Shown: positions 10,392-20,365 of the stretch, piece by piece
How the letters are laid out: every line of letters begins with the position of its first letter
How positions within the stretch are numbered: position 1 is the stretch's first letter
Assembly: GCA_030077755.1 (NCBI GenBank)
Contig: JAQJZZ010000002.1
Span: 1,488,001 to 1,552,000 of the forward strand
Source: Filosporella fistucella
Taxonomy: Eukaryota > Ascomycota > Leotiomycetes > Helotiales
Direction: 5' to 3'
Length of the DNA: 64,000 nucleotides
Made by a program: the position numbers and the translations under genes
The notes under the pieces: model-generated
Seen by the model: the letters and a program-made list of their open reading frames with translations, nothing else
The model's database searches: none
Told to the model about the DNA's origin: nothing

Positions 10392-12214
10392 ATGACATTC
10401 TCAACTTTCATGCAGAAGTTGGAGGTCAAGCCTACCGAGGATGAATATGAATCCATTGAGACGAGTCGTTGGGGAAATAGGGATGTGTATCCCATTCCCC
10501 ATGACAAGAGGACCTATGGAGTTTATGCATTTGTGAGCTATTGGGGTAAGTCTTTCTGATTTCTGTACATTTTATATAATAACTGATTCGTAATAGGCAC
10601 TTGTGGAATATGTTTGAGTTCGTGGACAATTGGCAGCAGTCTAATTGGTATAGGCTTGACTACTGGTCAAGCAATGGCTGCAGTCACTGTGGGAATGTTT
10701 CTTGCCAGCATCAACGCTTTCTTGAATGGCACGCCTGGAGCAAAACATCATTTGGGCTATGGAATGCTAGCGCGAGCTTCATTTGGGATGTGGGGCTCAT
10801 ACTTTTGTATTATGTTGAATGTGTTTCAGTCCTTTGTGTTCTATGTAAGTCATTATACACTCACAGAAGAAATCGGCTGATAGAATTAAGGGAACACAAA
10901 TGTATTTTGGAGGTCAAGCCTTTGTTCTGATTCTAAACTCTATTTTCCCGAGCTTCCTGAGAATGAAGAATACTCTTCCTGACAGGTAGGTGACTTTCGA
11001 ATAGCCACGAAAGCTCAAACTGACTCGCACCAGTGCAGGAATCACGACACCAGGACTCATTGGATTCGTCCTCTTCATCATTCTTTATTTTCCAATAATT
11101 TACTATATCCCGGCACACAAAATCCAGAAGCTTTTGGAGGTCCAGGTGGTCATTGCCACTGCAACACTGCTGGGTATAATGGGCTGGGCTATAGCTGTAA
11201 GTCCGATGACATTGGAACTCAAACTGGTTCTAACATGTAAAGGCCAATGGTGGAAGTCCAGGAGACTTGATTACACCAGCCGTAAAATTATCCAAAGCTG
11301 AAGCTGGTTTCCGCGTAATCCAGGGTATCACTAGTGTTGCAGGAACATACACAGGAGGAACGGACAGAGTGTCAGATTGGACTCGTTACGGAAAAGCTCG
11401 TCACACCTCAACACCAGCAATATTTTCGCTATTCGTGACAGTCATCCTCACTGCACTGGTTGGAATAATATCTACCTCCGCTCTCTCAGAGGCATATGGC
11501 ATTTTGCAATGGAACCCAATCATCGGACTTCAAATAATGCAAGCAACAAACTACAGTGCACCCTGCAGAGCTGGAACTTTCTTTGCAGGACTCGGTCTCT
11601 TATCTGTCACAGTTTTTGTCAACTATACTCAGAATTGTGTTTCCTCTGGAATGGACATTGCTATGCTTGTACCACGATACATCAGTCAACGTAGAGGAGC
11701 AATCATTTTCTCCATCCTCGGCGTTCTTGCCAATCCGTGGCGTTTCCTAACCCAAGCTATTACCTTCATCACAGTTCTGAGCAGTTTTGGGGTGTTTATG
11801 AGCCCTGCAGCAGCTATTCTCGTCGTCGATTTCTGGCTCATTCGCGAGACGAAATGGAATATTCCTGAGCTCTACAGACCCGGCGGAATCTATTGGTTCA
11901 CAGGTGGAGTGAATTGGAGAGCATTTGTTGCATACTTCATGGGCATGTGGCCTGCACTGCCAGGTTTCGTCAATGCTGTCAGTGGGCTTGAAGTGGCGAT
12001 TACCTGGGTAAGGTTCTATCAGATTAGTTTCTTCTTTGGTTACATTGTCTCGGGGACTTTGTACTTTACTTTCTGCAAGTTGAGTCCACCTCCAGGACTT
12101 GGCGTTCAGGTCAATTTCGACGTGGATGGCACACTGGTCGTGGATGGCGTTGAGAAGGAAATAAGCGAGCAGGAAAAGGGGGCGGGGGAGACAAAGACGG
12201 AGGTCTTTTCTTGA
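10392..12214 (+). CDS. NCS1 family permease (Fur/Thi7-type vitamin or nucleobase transporter)
   Basis: Exons 10392..10545, 10597..10844, 10891..10985, 11034..11196 and 11243..12214 encode 543 residues with about 12 hydrophobic segments. The N-terminal WGNRDVYPIPHDKRTYG stretch, followed by SSWTIGSSLIGIGLTTGQA and later GTDRVSDWTRYGK, is typical of the Fur branch of NCS1. That branch carries uracil, allantoin, hydantoin, thiamine and nicotinamide riboside with protons across the plasma membrane. ATG 10392 was chosen because the longer frame begins with GTG. It shares a promoter with the GMC oxidoreductase and precedes the cluster regulator, so it likely imports the substrate of the pathway. 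The exact ligand cannot be read from sequence. Confidence 0.92.
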
Positions 12215-12780
12215 TTCAGCTGCTTGCTCTTTTTAACTTAGGTATTATCGAAAGATCTTTAATGTTGCACCCAAAATAATTCCCGACAGCCTCACATATC
12301 TTCAAAATTTAGATACCATAAGCCTGGATGCTGCCTCACTCCCATTTCCTCTCCTCCACGTCAACGCCAACTTTTTAAGTTGGGCAAGACTAGAGTTCTG
12401 CGACGTTTGAAGCTTACATAAGCTTGCAATTAATTTTCCACACATCATCTCTCACATGTATCCCTGACTTGGTTCGATGATGATCGTCCCTATGGTGCCT
12501 CGAATCGAAAGTGGGGGGATCACTTTATTGAAGATAAGGGCGGAGTGCTGTCTGAATTCAGCCTTCACCGTTCCCACCTAACTGCTTGCCCCACAAACCA
12601 AGCATATGGACCCATCTTCAACCAGCTTCTTGGAAATCCTTTATCGGCCCTCCTACTTTAGTCTTTCTCTGTCCGATTGTGTTGCACGGAAAGCCATTCT
12701 CGAGAACATTGTCGCTCAGATTATCTCTTTTCCTATGCAGTGCAATCGAATAGATTTGTTTTGGCTGACAATCTATAACC
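12215..12780. other. Intergenic region upstream of the Zn2Cys6 regulator
   Basis: This 566-bp stretch holds the 3' end region of the permease and the promoter of the regulator. The regulator ATG sits in a good context (ACCATGG). I saw no CGG-N10-CCG dyad and no credible gene. Confidence 0.55.
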
Positions 12781-14979
12781 ATGGATCCCGCTGCACGTCG
12801 TGTACCTCCAGAGAAAAGGAAACGGACAGAAACTAGCTGCGATAAATGCAAATCACGGAAACAGAAATGCGACAAACTCCCAGGTCAGCTGCAATGTCGA
12901 TATTGCGAACTTCGGGGGATAGAGTGTAGTATCACTCAACCTCGAAAGAAACGGGTATATTCAAGTGTGGAAGGCGACAGCAGTCGTCTAGCACTTCTTG
13001 AATCCCTCGTGAGAGGGCTGCTGCCAGAGGCGGATCTTTCGAGTAGTGATGAGATGCGACAATTGGGTAGATCTTTGGGTATTCCAGTACCGACGGCTCA
13101 TGAAAGTTCCAGAGATTCTCAAGACAATGAGAGAGGGAACAATGGAGAGCAAGAAACCATACTTCCACTTTTGCCCGATCAGCAGGGACAAGTGCAGTAT
13201 ATTGGTCCTGCGAGCTCGTTCTCGTTTCATCTGAAGATGAGGAGGTTGATGGGAAATTATTCAAACTTTGAATTCTCGATGTTCGGGAAGAACGCTGCGG
13301 AAGAACATGTTGGTTGTGACACAGTCAACACCCTTTCAGAAAGTATTCTCGATGAGAAGCGATTGAGTACTGTCGCGAATGACTGCAACTCCCCGTCGGA
13401 CGCAGTGAGAGAGATCGATGGTCCAGTATTGGATTCACTCATTGATTCATACTTCGATGTTGTGCATAGCGACTTTCCTGTCTTGCATGAGGCTTCATTT
13501 CGAGAGGCATACGAAATATGGTGTGCATCAGATGCGACTTCTGCAGCAAACCCTGTTTGGCTATGTGGACTTCTATGTGTTCTCATCCTAGCTCGAAGGG
13601 TGGCAACTGTTGCAATCCCTGAGGAAGCGGAACATAAGTGGTGGAGGCATGTTCAAACCCTCCTGCCCACCGTCTTTTTTGCATCGAATGTTTTTGCAGT
13701 ACAAGCACTAATGCTTGGAGCTCTCCACCTGCACAATACGAGCCATAGAGACGCCTGTTGGAACCTTACTGGAACCGCAATCAGAATTGCTTATGCGATT
13801 GGATTACATCGTGACGACGTCAAGCACGTCCAAAGTCCTCTTGGTCGAGAACTTAGGAAACAATTGTGGTGGACAGTATACGCATTCGAGCAGATGCAAG
13901 TGTCATCTTATGATCGACCGAGTGCAATTGAGCACACCCTCAGTTCAGTTGGATGTCCGAACGAGAGGATAATAGGAGCAAGTAATTGCCCTCAAGATTA
14001 CATGAAGTGTTCCCAGTCCCTTGTAGTCCTCTTGGGTGCAGCGTGTAGAGCTCTGAAGCAAAGTGGACCTGGTACTACCGCTTCGGATGAAGCATACATG
14101 AGACCATTATCTCCAGCAGCGATCATTCTGAGAGATCTGAAGAAATGGAAGGAAGACCTACCTACCCATTTGAGAACCCAGAGCATTGATTCTCTGTCTC
14201 CTTCATCCCAGAGACCACTTATCTTACTGCACACTCAATTTCACTACACAATAATCCTGATGTCTAGGTCTTCACTTCTTAGACGAGCCACTTTACTCTC
14301 CAGCAATCACTCTGGACCTTTATCAAAAGGGATGCAAGCTGTCTCCGAGACTTGCATCGAATCTGGTCGCTCCCTTGGACGCCTTTTGCGAAAATTAGAT
14401 ATAATCGACAAGCTGAACGTTTTCACTTGGTGGGATGCGTTTTATACCGTCTCATCATCTTTGGTCCTTACCCTAGATATCAGCTGTAGTGTCAGACAGG
14501 GGAATCTTTCTTCAGCCGATGAATCGCAAATTCTTCTCGGAGAGCTTGCTAGTCTAATGCAGAAGCGACTTCATCATCCAAGAATTCCTGGATCCACGAG
14601 GAAATGGGCAGGTGTTGTATTGGACGTCAATTCAGTGGCTCAGCAAATGGTCCTTGCTACTCAACAGGAGGAAAGTGTTGCACAGATCATAGATCGAAGT
14701 CTTCAAGAGTACCGCTCTTCTTCTATGAATTCAAGCGTTACGCGAAAATATGACATTCGAAATATGGCTTCTATGGAATCTTCCGCACCGAGTCCAAGTA
14801 GCGAAGCATTTTCATACGCCGACTTCCATAATAGCAATGTGCATCAGTTCTGGTCACAGATGTCTTTCATGGATGATCCAAATTATCATGGAAGTGATTG
14901 GAACTGGCAAGACATCGATACCATGCTAAAGGGCGGGCTGTCTACAAAACAATCGACTTCGGATCGTCGTCAAATCTAA
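12781..14979 (+). CDS. Zn2Cys6 transcription factor with fungal_trans domain
   Basis: An uninterrupted 732-residue frame. The binuclear zinc cluster has Cys at 20, 23, 30, 39, 42 and 49 (C-X2-C-X6-C-X8-C-X2-C-X6-C), preceded by a basic KRKR stretch. A fungal_trans middle-homology region begins near residue 220 with SYFDVVHSDFPVLHEASF and continues through AIRIAYAIGLHRDD, LWWTVYAFEQM and DRPSAI. The Gly/Trp/Asp-rich tail may activate transcription. It is the only regulator inside the block of catabolic genes and is therefore the best candidate to control them, probably as a dimer on CGG/CCG dyads. The absence of introns contrasts with its neighbours. The target assignment is inferred. Confidence 0.95.
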   Translation: MDPAARRVPPEKRKRTETSCDKCKSRKQKCDKLPGQLQCRYCELRGIECSITQPRKKRVYSSVEGDSSRLALLESLVRGLLPEADLSSSDEMRQLGRSLGIPVPTAHESSRDSQDNERGNNGEQETILPLLPDQQGQVQYIGPASSFSFHLKMRRLMGNYSNFEFSMFGKNAAEEHVGCDTVNTLSESILDEKRLSTVANDCNSPSDAVREIDGPVLDSLIDSYFDVVHSDFPVLHEASFREAYEIWCASDATSAANPVWLCGLLCVLILARRVATVAIPEEAEHKWWRHVQTLLPTVFFASNVFAVQALMLGALHLHNTSHRDACWNLTGTAIRIAYAIGLHRDDVKHVQSPLGRELRKQLWWTVYAFEQMQVSSYDRPSAIEHTLSSVGCPNERIIGASNCPQDYMKCSQSLVVLLGAACRALKQSGPGTTASDEAYMRPLSPAAIILRDLKKWKEDLPTHLRTQSIDSLSPSSQRPLILLHTQFHYTIILMSRSSLLRRATLLSSNHSGPLSKGMQAVSETCIESGRSLGRLLRKLDIIDKLNVFTWWDAFYTVSSSLVLTLDISCSVRQGNLSSADESQILLGELASLMQKRLHHPRIPGSTRKWAGVVLDVNSVAQQMVLATQQEESVAQIIDRSLQEYRSSSMNSSVTRKYDIRNMASMESSAPSPSSEAFSYADFHNSNVHQFWSQMSFMDDPNYHGSDWNWQDIDTMLKGGLSTKQSTSDRRQI

Positions 14980-15001
14980 ATCTTGAAATGATTTCGAACT
15001 A

Positions 15002-16669
15002 TCAAAATACATATTTATAATCAATCTGCTCATCTAAATCCTCTCCCGCACCGAGTTCCGCCTGCTTTGCTGCCACTTTCTTGTTATGTGCCGTGAACAA
15101 CCACATCACAAGTACCATGAGTGGAAATCCTAAAGCGGTGATGCCAAGCCCCGTTCCAAATCCAATAGGATACCTTGGTGCCTGTTGGGTGATGAATATG
15201 TTTGACGACACAAAGTTTGCACAGTTTCCTAACCCAAGCTGTATAGCAGTACCAAATGATCTTGATGCTCTTCCTCGTAGGTTTGCTGTCAGAAGTCCGA
15301 TGTAGAGCGGCATGGTGACGAATGTGCCGAACGATATTAGAAACTGAGCAAAATATCGGACCTGTGGCGGCTGGACCTGCTTGTAGTGAATGGCCCAGCC
15401 TGTGATAGAAATACAAATTGCGGGCAAGATGAAAGGCCATCTGGTGTTGAGTCTTCCACTGTACCAGCAGGAGCTGAGAGCCCCTACAATGCCCACAATC
15501 CACACCGGAATAGTCATGACCTGAGCTCTTCGGGATGTCCACCCCAGTTGACTGAGAATCTTGGGATTGAATGAGCTCAGCGATCCAGCTGATAAGTCGG
15601 CACAGAAGAATAGAAGTGTTCTGTAGAGGAATGTTAGCGCTAACGAATAAATGGAACTCGAGCCACATACAACAACCAAATTCTGTAATCGAAAATAACT
15701 TTCTTCCAACTTCCTTTGGAAACATCTTCTCGCTCTTTTCCTTTATCTGCCTCAAGTCGAGCTAGTAACATCTGCCTGTCTTCTTCCTTGATCCATGAAT
15801 CCTTTGCTGGGAAGTGAGGAACGAAGATGAATACAAAGATGCTGAAGAAGATTGTGATCAATCCTTCGATGATGAAGATCCTATCAGTGTTAGCTAGGGT
15901 TCGAGCTCAAACATATCAGTCCTCTCACCATCTCCAGCCCTCGTAACCTGCGGTTCCATCCATTCCTTGAATCGCATATGCCAACAACTAAACGTTTCAG
16001 CTTTCGATATTTATCGATTGTAGTAACATCCCAAGACTTACCCCACTAAAACAAGACCCAGCTTCGCCAAAGGCGAAAAAGAGCGCGAATCGAAATGAAA
16101 GTTCCTTCTTGCGATAGTACGAAGCAATCAGCAACCCAGCACCGGCGGGCAGACCTGTCTCAACGATCCCCATCAGAAACCTCACAGCTAGCAACCCATG
16201 GTACGAGTGTGTCAAGCCTTGGCACATCGCCAGAACATCTAATCTGGTCAGCTCTTTTCTCATGTTGTTTCAAACAGGAAGGCTTACCAAGAATAAAACA
16301 CTGACTACCCAACCAAAGATTTGGTTTGATGCTCGGCAATGCCATGATCATATTACTCGGTACTTCAGCCAGTACAAACGGAATATAGAAAATCCATAAC
16401 GCAGTATTGTAACCATTAGAAGGCATATGTAAGCCTGTCGTCACACCTGCAATTCTCGCATTGGCAATATTGGTGCGATCGAGGAAACATATCAGGTAGA
16501 GAAGACCAAGAATTGGAGTCAGCTTCAAATCAATTTTGTTCGTGAGAATACGATCCTCCTGTGCTGTTGGGGTGACATAGGTGATTTCGCCGCGAGAAAT
16601 GTCGTTTGAGGAGGAAGAGGGGAGAGCTATCTTTTCGTCGGATACGGGAGATTTCTCGAGGTCAGCCAT
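15002..16669 (-). CDS. Dal5/Tna1-type MFS anion:cation symporter
   Basis: Exons 16669..16288, 16238..16042, 15987..15929, 15880..15671 and 15620..15002 give 488 residues with about 12 membrane segments. The signature LYLICFLDRTNIANARIAG in helix 1, SYHGLLAVRFLMGIVETG in helix 4, and the EGWRWIFIIEG motif are hallmarks of the ACS branch of the MFS. Known members carry allantoate, nicotinate (Tna1), pantothenate (Fen2) and biotin (Vht1). It is divergent from the isomerase/decarboxylase-like gene over a 447-bp promoter. It may import the substrate or export a carboxylate intermediate. The join at intron 1 was chosen for frame (FIL then DVLAMCQGL). Confidence 0.91.
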
Positions 16670-17116
16670 GATTTGGCGACTTGGAAGAACCAGGAGGCTG
16701 GTGGATAGAATCCTAGACTACCAAGCGGTTGGAAAAGGATGTTGTATTCTCATCTCGAGGAGTACAATTTGGGGAGGGCGACGCATCCATTTTCACTTTT
16801 CGATAAGAGGGCTCTGGTTTATTGACTGCATAAGTCCGCATACAAACTGCCGTGGTAAGGTAACATCTTTCCGCTTGCTTGTATCCGATATCAATATCGG
16901 AATGCATGGTAGTATCCCACTCTTGGATATTGTTCCAAAGTTCTGATTCTTAAGTGGGGCAAACAGTTGACGATCTTGATGCAATACAGCCTTGTTAACA
17001 ATGGCTGCTGCATACTTTTGGTGGCAGAAGAATTCATCATTCACAATGCAACACTTTAAAAATTGAAGAAGCAGATCTTGTGAATATTTCATGATATTGC
17101 GCAACAAACGTTCAAC
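16670..17116. promoter_or_regulatory. Shared divergent promoter of MFS carrier and isomerase/decarboxylase-like gene
   Basis: A 447-bp gap between divergent starts. It holds a near-perfect palindrome at 16884-16901 (TCCGATATCAATATCGGA), an everted CCG-N10-CGG dyad. The orientation is opposite to the CGG-N10-CCG sites in neighbouring promoters. Confidence 0.5.
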
Positions 17117-17914
17117 ATGGTCGGACTTCTCGCCACTAGAGCCCAGTTTGGCGTCATTCTGCCTTCCACGAACACCAGTGTAGAAGCGGAATTTAACCGT
17201 ATGCTTGTACCAGGTACTTCCTCTGTTAGTAATATAGAAATAAAAATCTTGCTAAACATCTTAGGTGTATCATGGCACAGTGGCCGAATTTTCGCTGCAA
17301 ATCCAGATCTCAGCTCGAGTGAAGCGATGGTGAAATTTCTCGAGGAGCTACGTGTGGAGATGAAGCGCGCAGTCGAGTCTGTGATTCACGCAAAAATAGA
17401 CTACTTAGTCATGGGAATGTCAGCCGAGACCTTTTGGGGAGGTAAAGATGGAGCCGCTGAATTTGTCGCTTTCATGAGTGAGCTTTCCGGAGGATTAGGT
17501 GTGACGACTGGTGCAGCAGCTTGCGAGGCAGTCATGAAGACCTATGGCGCAAAGAGAATTGGCATCATCACCCCGTATCAAGAAGTTGGAGATCAGCAAG
17601 TTGTGGATTTCTTTACTCAGATTGGATGTGATGTTGCTGCTATTCATGGATTGAAGTGTGCGTCTGCAACGAGTATCTCTGAAGTTACAGGGGAGGAAAT
17701 CAAGGCTGCGTTCAGGAGGGTTGATGCCCCTGATGTTGAACTTCTGATTCAAGCTGGGACCAATCTTCTTGCTGGTCATGCTTGTGCAGAAATGGAAGTC
17801 GAATTGGGAAAGCCAGTCATTGCGATCAATACGGCCACCGTATGGCATGCTTACAGGACGAATGGGATTATGGATAAAATTACAGGATGGGGATCATTGC
17901 TAGAGAAGCACTAA
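17117..17914 (+). CDS. Asp/Glu racemase superfamily protein (maleate isomerase / arylmalonate decarboxylase-like)
   Basis: Exons 17117..17213 and 17265..17914 give 248 residues. The N-terminal FGVILPSTNTSVEAEFNRM and, after splicing, VSWHSGRI match the maleate cis-trans isomerase/arylmalonate decarboxylase branch. This is followed by TGAAACEAVMKTYGAKRIGIITPY and a C-terminal PVIAINTATVWHAYR. Family members isomerise maleate or decarboxylate malonates through active-site Cys residues. Here the two usual Cys positions look like Ser or Ala (GMSAETFWGG; IQAGTNLLAG), so classical two-Cys chemistry is unlikely. The intron is 51 bp and in frame without stops, so unspliced RNA would still encode a protein with 17 extra residues. 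The splice is supported because it brings MLVPG next to VSWHSG. Confidence 0.8.
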   Translation: MVGLLATRAQFGVILPSTNTSVEAEFNRMLVPGTSSVSNIEIKILLNILGVSWHSGRIFAANPDLSSSEAMVKFLEELRVEMKRAVESVIHAKIDYLVMGMSAETFWGGKDGAAEFVAFMSELSGGLGVTTGAAACEAVMKTYGAKRIGIITPYQEVGDQQVVDFFTQIGCDVAAIHGLKCASATSISEVTGEEIKAAFRRVDAPDVELLIQAGTNLLAGHACAEMEVELGKPVIAINTATVWHAYRTNGIMDKITGWGSLLEKH

Positions 17915-17963
17915 ATGTAATTCAGTTGTCAAATTATCCATGAGAGCTATCAATGACTTTTTT

Positions 17964-18348
17964 TCAAGCTTCATAGGAGAAACCAGGAGTAAAGTACACC
18001 GTCATGAGTGCAGATACAGGTGCATTCTCTTTCAAAAATATTTTGAACTCATTATGTCCCACACATTCAGCCTCATAATACGCCATATCTTCTTTGTTCC
18101 TGAACACCGACTTGGCAACAAAGTTGAAACCTTGCTCCTTCACGTTTCCATTCGCTGCCCCCGCTTGCATAGAAAGGATATATGGCTTCCCATCCTAAAT
18201 ATGTCAGGAGAGCAAACACTGCACTGAGTTTGAGAAAGCTAACTTTTTGTTGTGTCTTTGCGAACTTCTCAAAGCCTTTCAATGCCACTTCTACATGTTC
18301 ATCAGATGTGAGCTTGATCATCGTAACCCGGGTGATTTCGGTTGTCAT
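17964..18348 (-). CDS. Dabb (stress-responsive alpha/beta barrel) domain protein
   Basis: Exons 18348..18244 and 18194..17964 encode 111 residues. The layout MTTEITRVTMIKLTSDEHVEVALKGF (written here only in part: RVTMIKLTS) then DGKPYILSMQAG, FNFVAKSVFRNKEDMAYYE and HNEFKIFL fits a single Dabb ferredoxin-like fold, as in small dimeric cyclases, isomerases or lyases. An alternative upstream Met exists at 18381. It shares a 382-bp promoter with the FAD monooxygenase, so a role on an unstable hydroxylated or lactone intermediate is plausible. No catalytic residue can be assigned. Confidence 0.75.
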
Positions 18349-18730
18349 TTTGTTTTGGGAAACAGTGGTTTTGATCTCCAAAATGATAGACTGGCTTGGA
18401 TTGGCTCACACTTCAGATTGATTGTCAAGTAACTGATATTTGAATTTTTCTTAGCCGATAGCATGAGTGTATGTCTAGTCGGCATCAATCTCCGAAGGAA
18501 TCGTCGGCGGCGACATTCCCCCTGGATCGACCCCTGAAAGCTCGCTTCGGCTGCAAGTAGCCGAAACCCTCACCACCCCTTATCCCGATCTGCAGTGTCA
18601 TGCGGGCAGAACTCGTATTCCTTGTTGATCCAAAATTCCAGAGACAGATATGGTGCAGTGCTACTGACATGGCGATGTGTAGTATGTCCGTCGAAAGCTA
18701 GAGTCAATATAGCCTCTTCAAATTTCAACA
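18349..18730. promoter_or_regulatory. Shared divergent promoter of Dabb protein and FAD monooxygenase
   Basis: A 382-bp gap between divergent start codons. It includes the strongest dyad of the block at 18546-18565, listed separately. No coding potential was seen. Confidence 0.55.
18546..18565. promoter_or_regulatory. Perfect dyad TTCGGCT-N6-AGCCGAA, candidate Zn2Cys6 operator
   Basis: Seven-base arms are perfectly inverted around six bases and contain CGG-N10-CCG. The 16-bp core CGGCTGCAAGTAGCCG matches the reverse complement of the core at 20213-20228 (CGGAAGCAAGTTGCCG) at 13 of 16 positions. The site lies midway between two divergent genes. Confidence 0.6.
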
Positions 18731-20055
18731 ATGGGTTCGGTCAAACAGCCCTGCTCAATCGCCATTATCGGGGCGGGAATTGGTGGTATTTCCCTCGCAA
18801 TTGGTCTCCTGAAGCAAGATGTACAATGCATAATCTACGAAGCAGCGCCACGATTCGATGCTGTGGGAGCAGGAATCGGTCTCGGACCGAATGCGCTGAA
18901 GGCGATGGAACTCATGGATGAGAAATTCGCAAAACTGTATGATGAGATCAAAGTTGGAAATACATCACCAGAAAGAATCCATGAGCAGATTGAAATTCTT
19001 GGTGCGGAAGAAGGATTTGGTATCAAGGAAGGATGGAGCGGAGGGAGTGTTGGACATCCGAAGTTTACGAGAAGCAGTGCTCACCGAAAGGCATTACTAG
19101 AGGTCATGAAAAGTCTCATACCCGAAGGGACGGTGAAATTTGGTAAGCGAGTTGTGAGGGTCGATCAAAGTAGTGGGCGAGATGTAGTCTTGAGATTCGA
19201 AGATGGAGACAACGTTAAGGTCGATGCGGTCGTTGGTTGCGATGGCATTAAAGGAGTTTCAAGGCGCTGGGTTCTCGAGTCACGATTCCCGGAAGAAATT
19301 ACAGCCAAGTATTGCAATGAATATGTCTACAGAGGGATCACTTCGATGGAAAATGCGAAAACCGTTATTGGAATATACGCCGAAGACGCAAGGTGGTTCA
19401 TGAAAGAAGGCGCAGGATGGGCAATGTATCCCATCTCAGGCGGTAAAGAAGTGAACATCGTAGCTTTCATACAGGATGAAAAGCCTTGGAAAGGAGAACA
19501 AGCAGTGAGAGAAGTTTCTAGACAGGAGATGGAATCTGAGTTCGAAGGCTTTGATCACAGATTGCGGGGATTATTACAGGTAAGTTCAAAATATGACAAT
19601 AGAGTCTACCAAATCAGAGTTTTGACGAAAACTAGTACGTCAAACCAGCGAAATGGCCACTATTCAACCATCCAGATACACCAACCTACTTCAACGGAAG
19701 AATAGCGATCCTGGGCGATTCCGCACACGCTTCAAGCCCAAGTCAAGCAGCAGGTGCAGGTCAAGGTCTCGAAGACGCTTTGATTCTCTCAAGACTTTTT
19801 GGACTTCTGGAGAGCCCTGATCAAGTTGAGAAAGTCTTCGAGATTTATGACGCGGTGAGAAGACCACGTGCTCAACGTGTCGTCCGAGAAAGTCTGGATG
19901 TTGGAATTGCGTACTTCTTAAAGGACAAGAATTTTGGTAGCGACCTAGAAAAGATTACACAGGATGCAAATAAGAGGTTACCGAGTATCTGGTGGTATGA
20001 TTTGGAAGGGGATGTGAAGAAGGCGGAAGCACTGTTTTTGGACAGTACAAAATGA
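18731..20055 (+). CDS. Group A FAD-dependent monooxygenase (salicylate-hydroxylase type)
   Basis: Exons 18731..19579 and 19636..20055 encode 422 residues. Motifs are the N-terminal Rossmann IAIIGAGIGGISLAIGL (GxGxxG) with IIYEAAP, the DG motif AVVGCDGIKGVSRR, and the GD motif AILGDSAHASSPSQAAGAGQ. This set defines class A aromatic hydroxylases, which use NAD(P)H and O2 on aromatic or N-heterocyclic acids. Relatives include salicylate hydroxylase, 6-hydroxynicotinate 3-monooxygenase and the ring-opening pyridine oxygenase of bacterial B6 breakdown. No membrane anchor is visible. It shares a promoter with the Dabb gene and lies just before the lactonase-like gene. Confidence 0.93.
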
Positions 20056-20365
20056 GGCAGTTGTCCTCTCGGTTGAACGAGCGAAGTTATTGTGTATATA
20101 TCGAATGAAGGTGAATAAAGAGTCAAGAAGTGACGTCTCTCAAGAATCTGAGAGTTTATTTGCCATAACTGACTAAAATGATTATCTGGATTATGCAATG
20201 AAAGTGGGATGACGGCAACTTGCTTCCGATTTCTTGATAAGTATTATTGAATAAGATACCACCATCGTACAGTTTCAGCTCAAATACAGTAGCAGTCTTA
20301 TATACGAAGATAAACTCTCAGAGCAACTACAAACACAAAAGAAGCGATACATCAAAAACTAGCCA
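20056..20365. promoter_or_regulatory. Promoter region of the lactonase-like gene
   Basis: A 310-bp gap between two co-oriented genes. A CGG-N10-CCG dyad occupies 20213-20228, about 140 bp before the next ATG, and a TATATACG stretch lies near 20300. Confidence 0.5.
20213..20228. promoter_or_regulatory. CGG-N10-CCG dyad with the same core as the 18548 site
   Basis: The plus strand reads CGGCAACTTGCTTCCG; the reverse complement CGGAAGCAAGTTGCCG aligns with CGGCTGCAAGTAGCCG at 18548-18563. Shared inner bases GCAAGT and the G before CCG go beyond the CGG triplets, which supports one common DNA-binding protein. Confidence 0.55.

Noticed and set aside
12781..12960. Minus-strand frame opposite the Zn2Cys6 cluster
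   Set aside because: It is a shadow of the strongly supported regulator gene.
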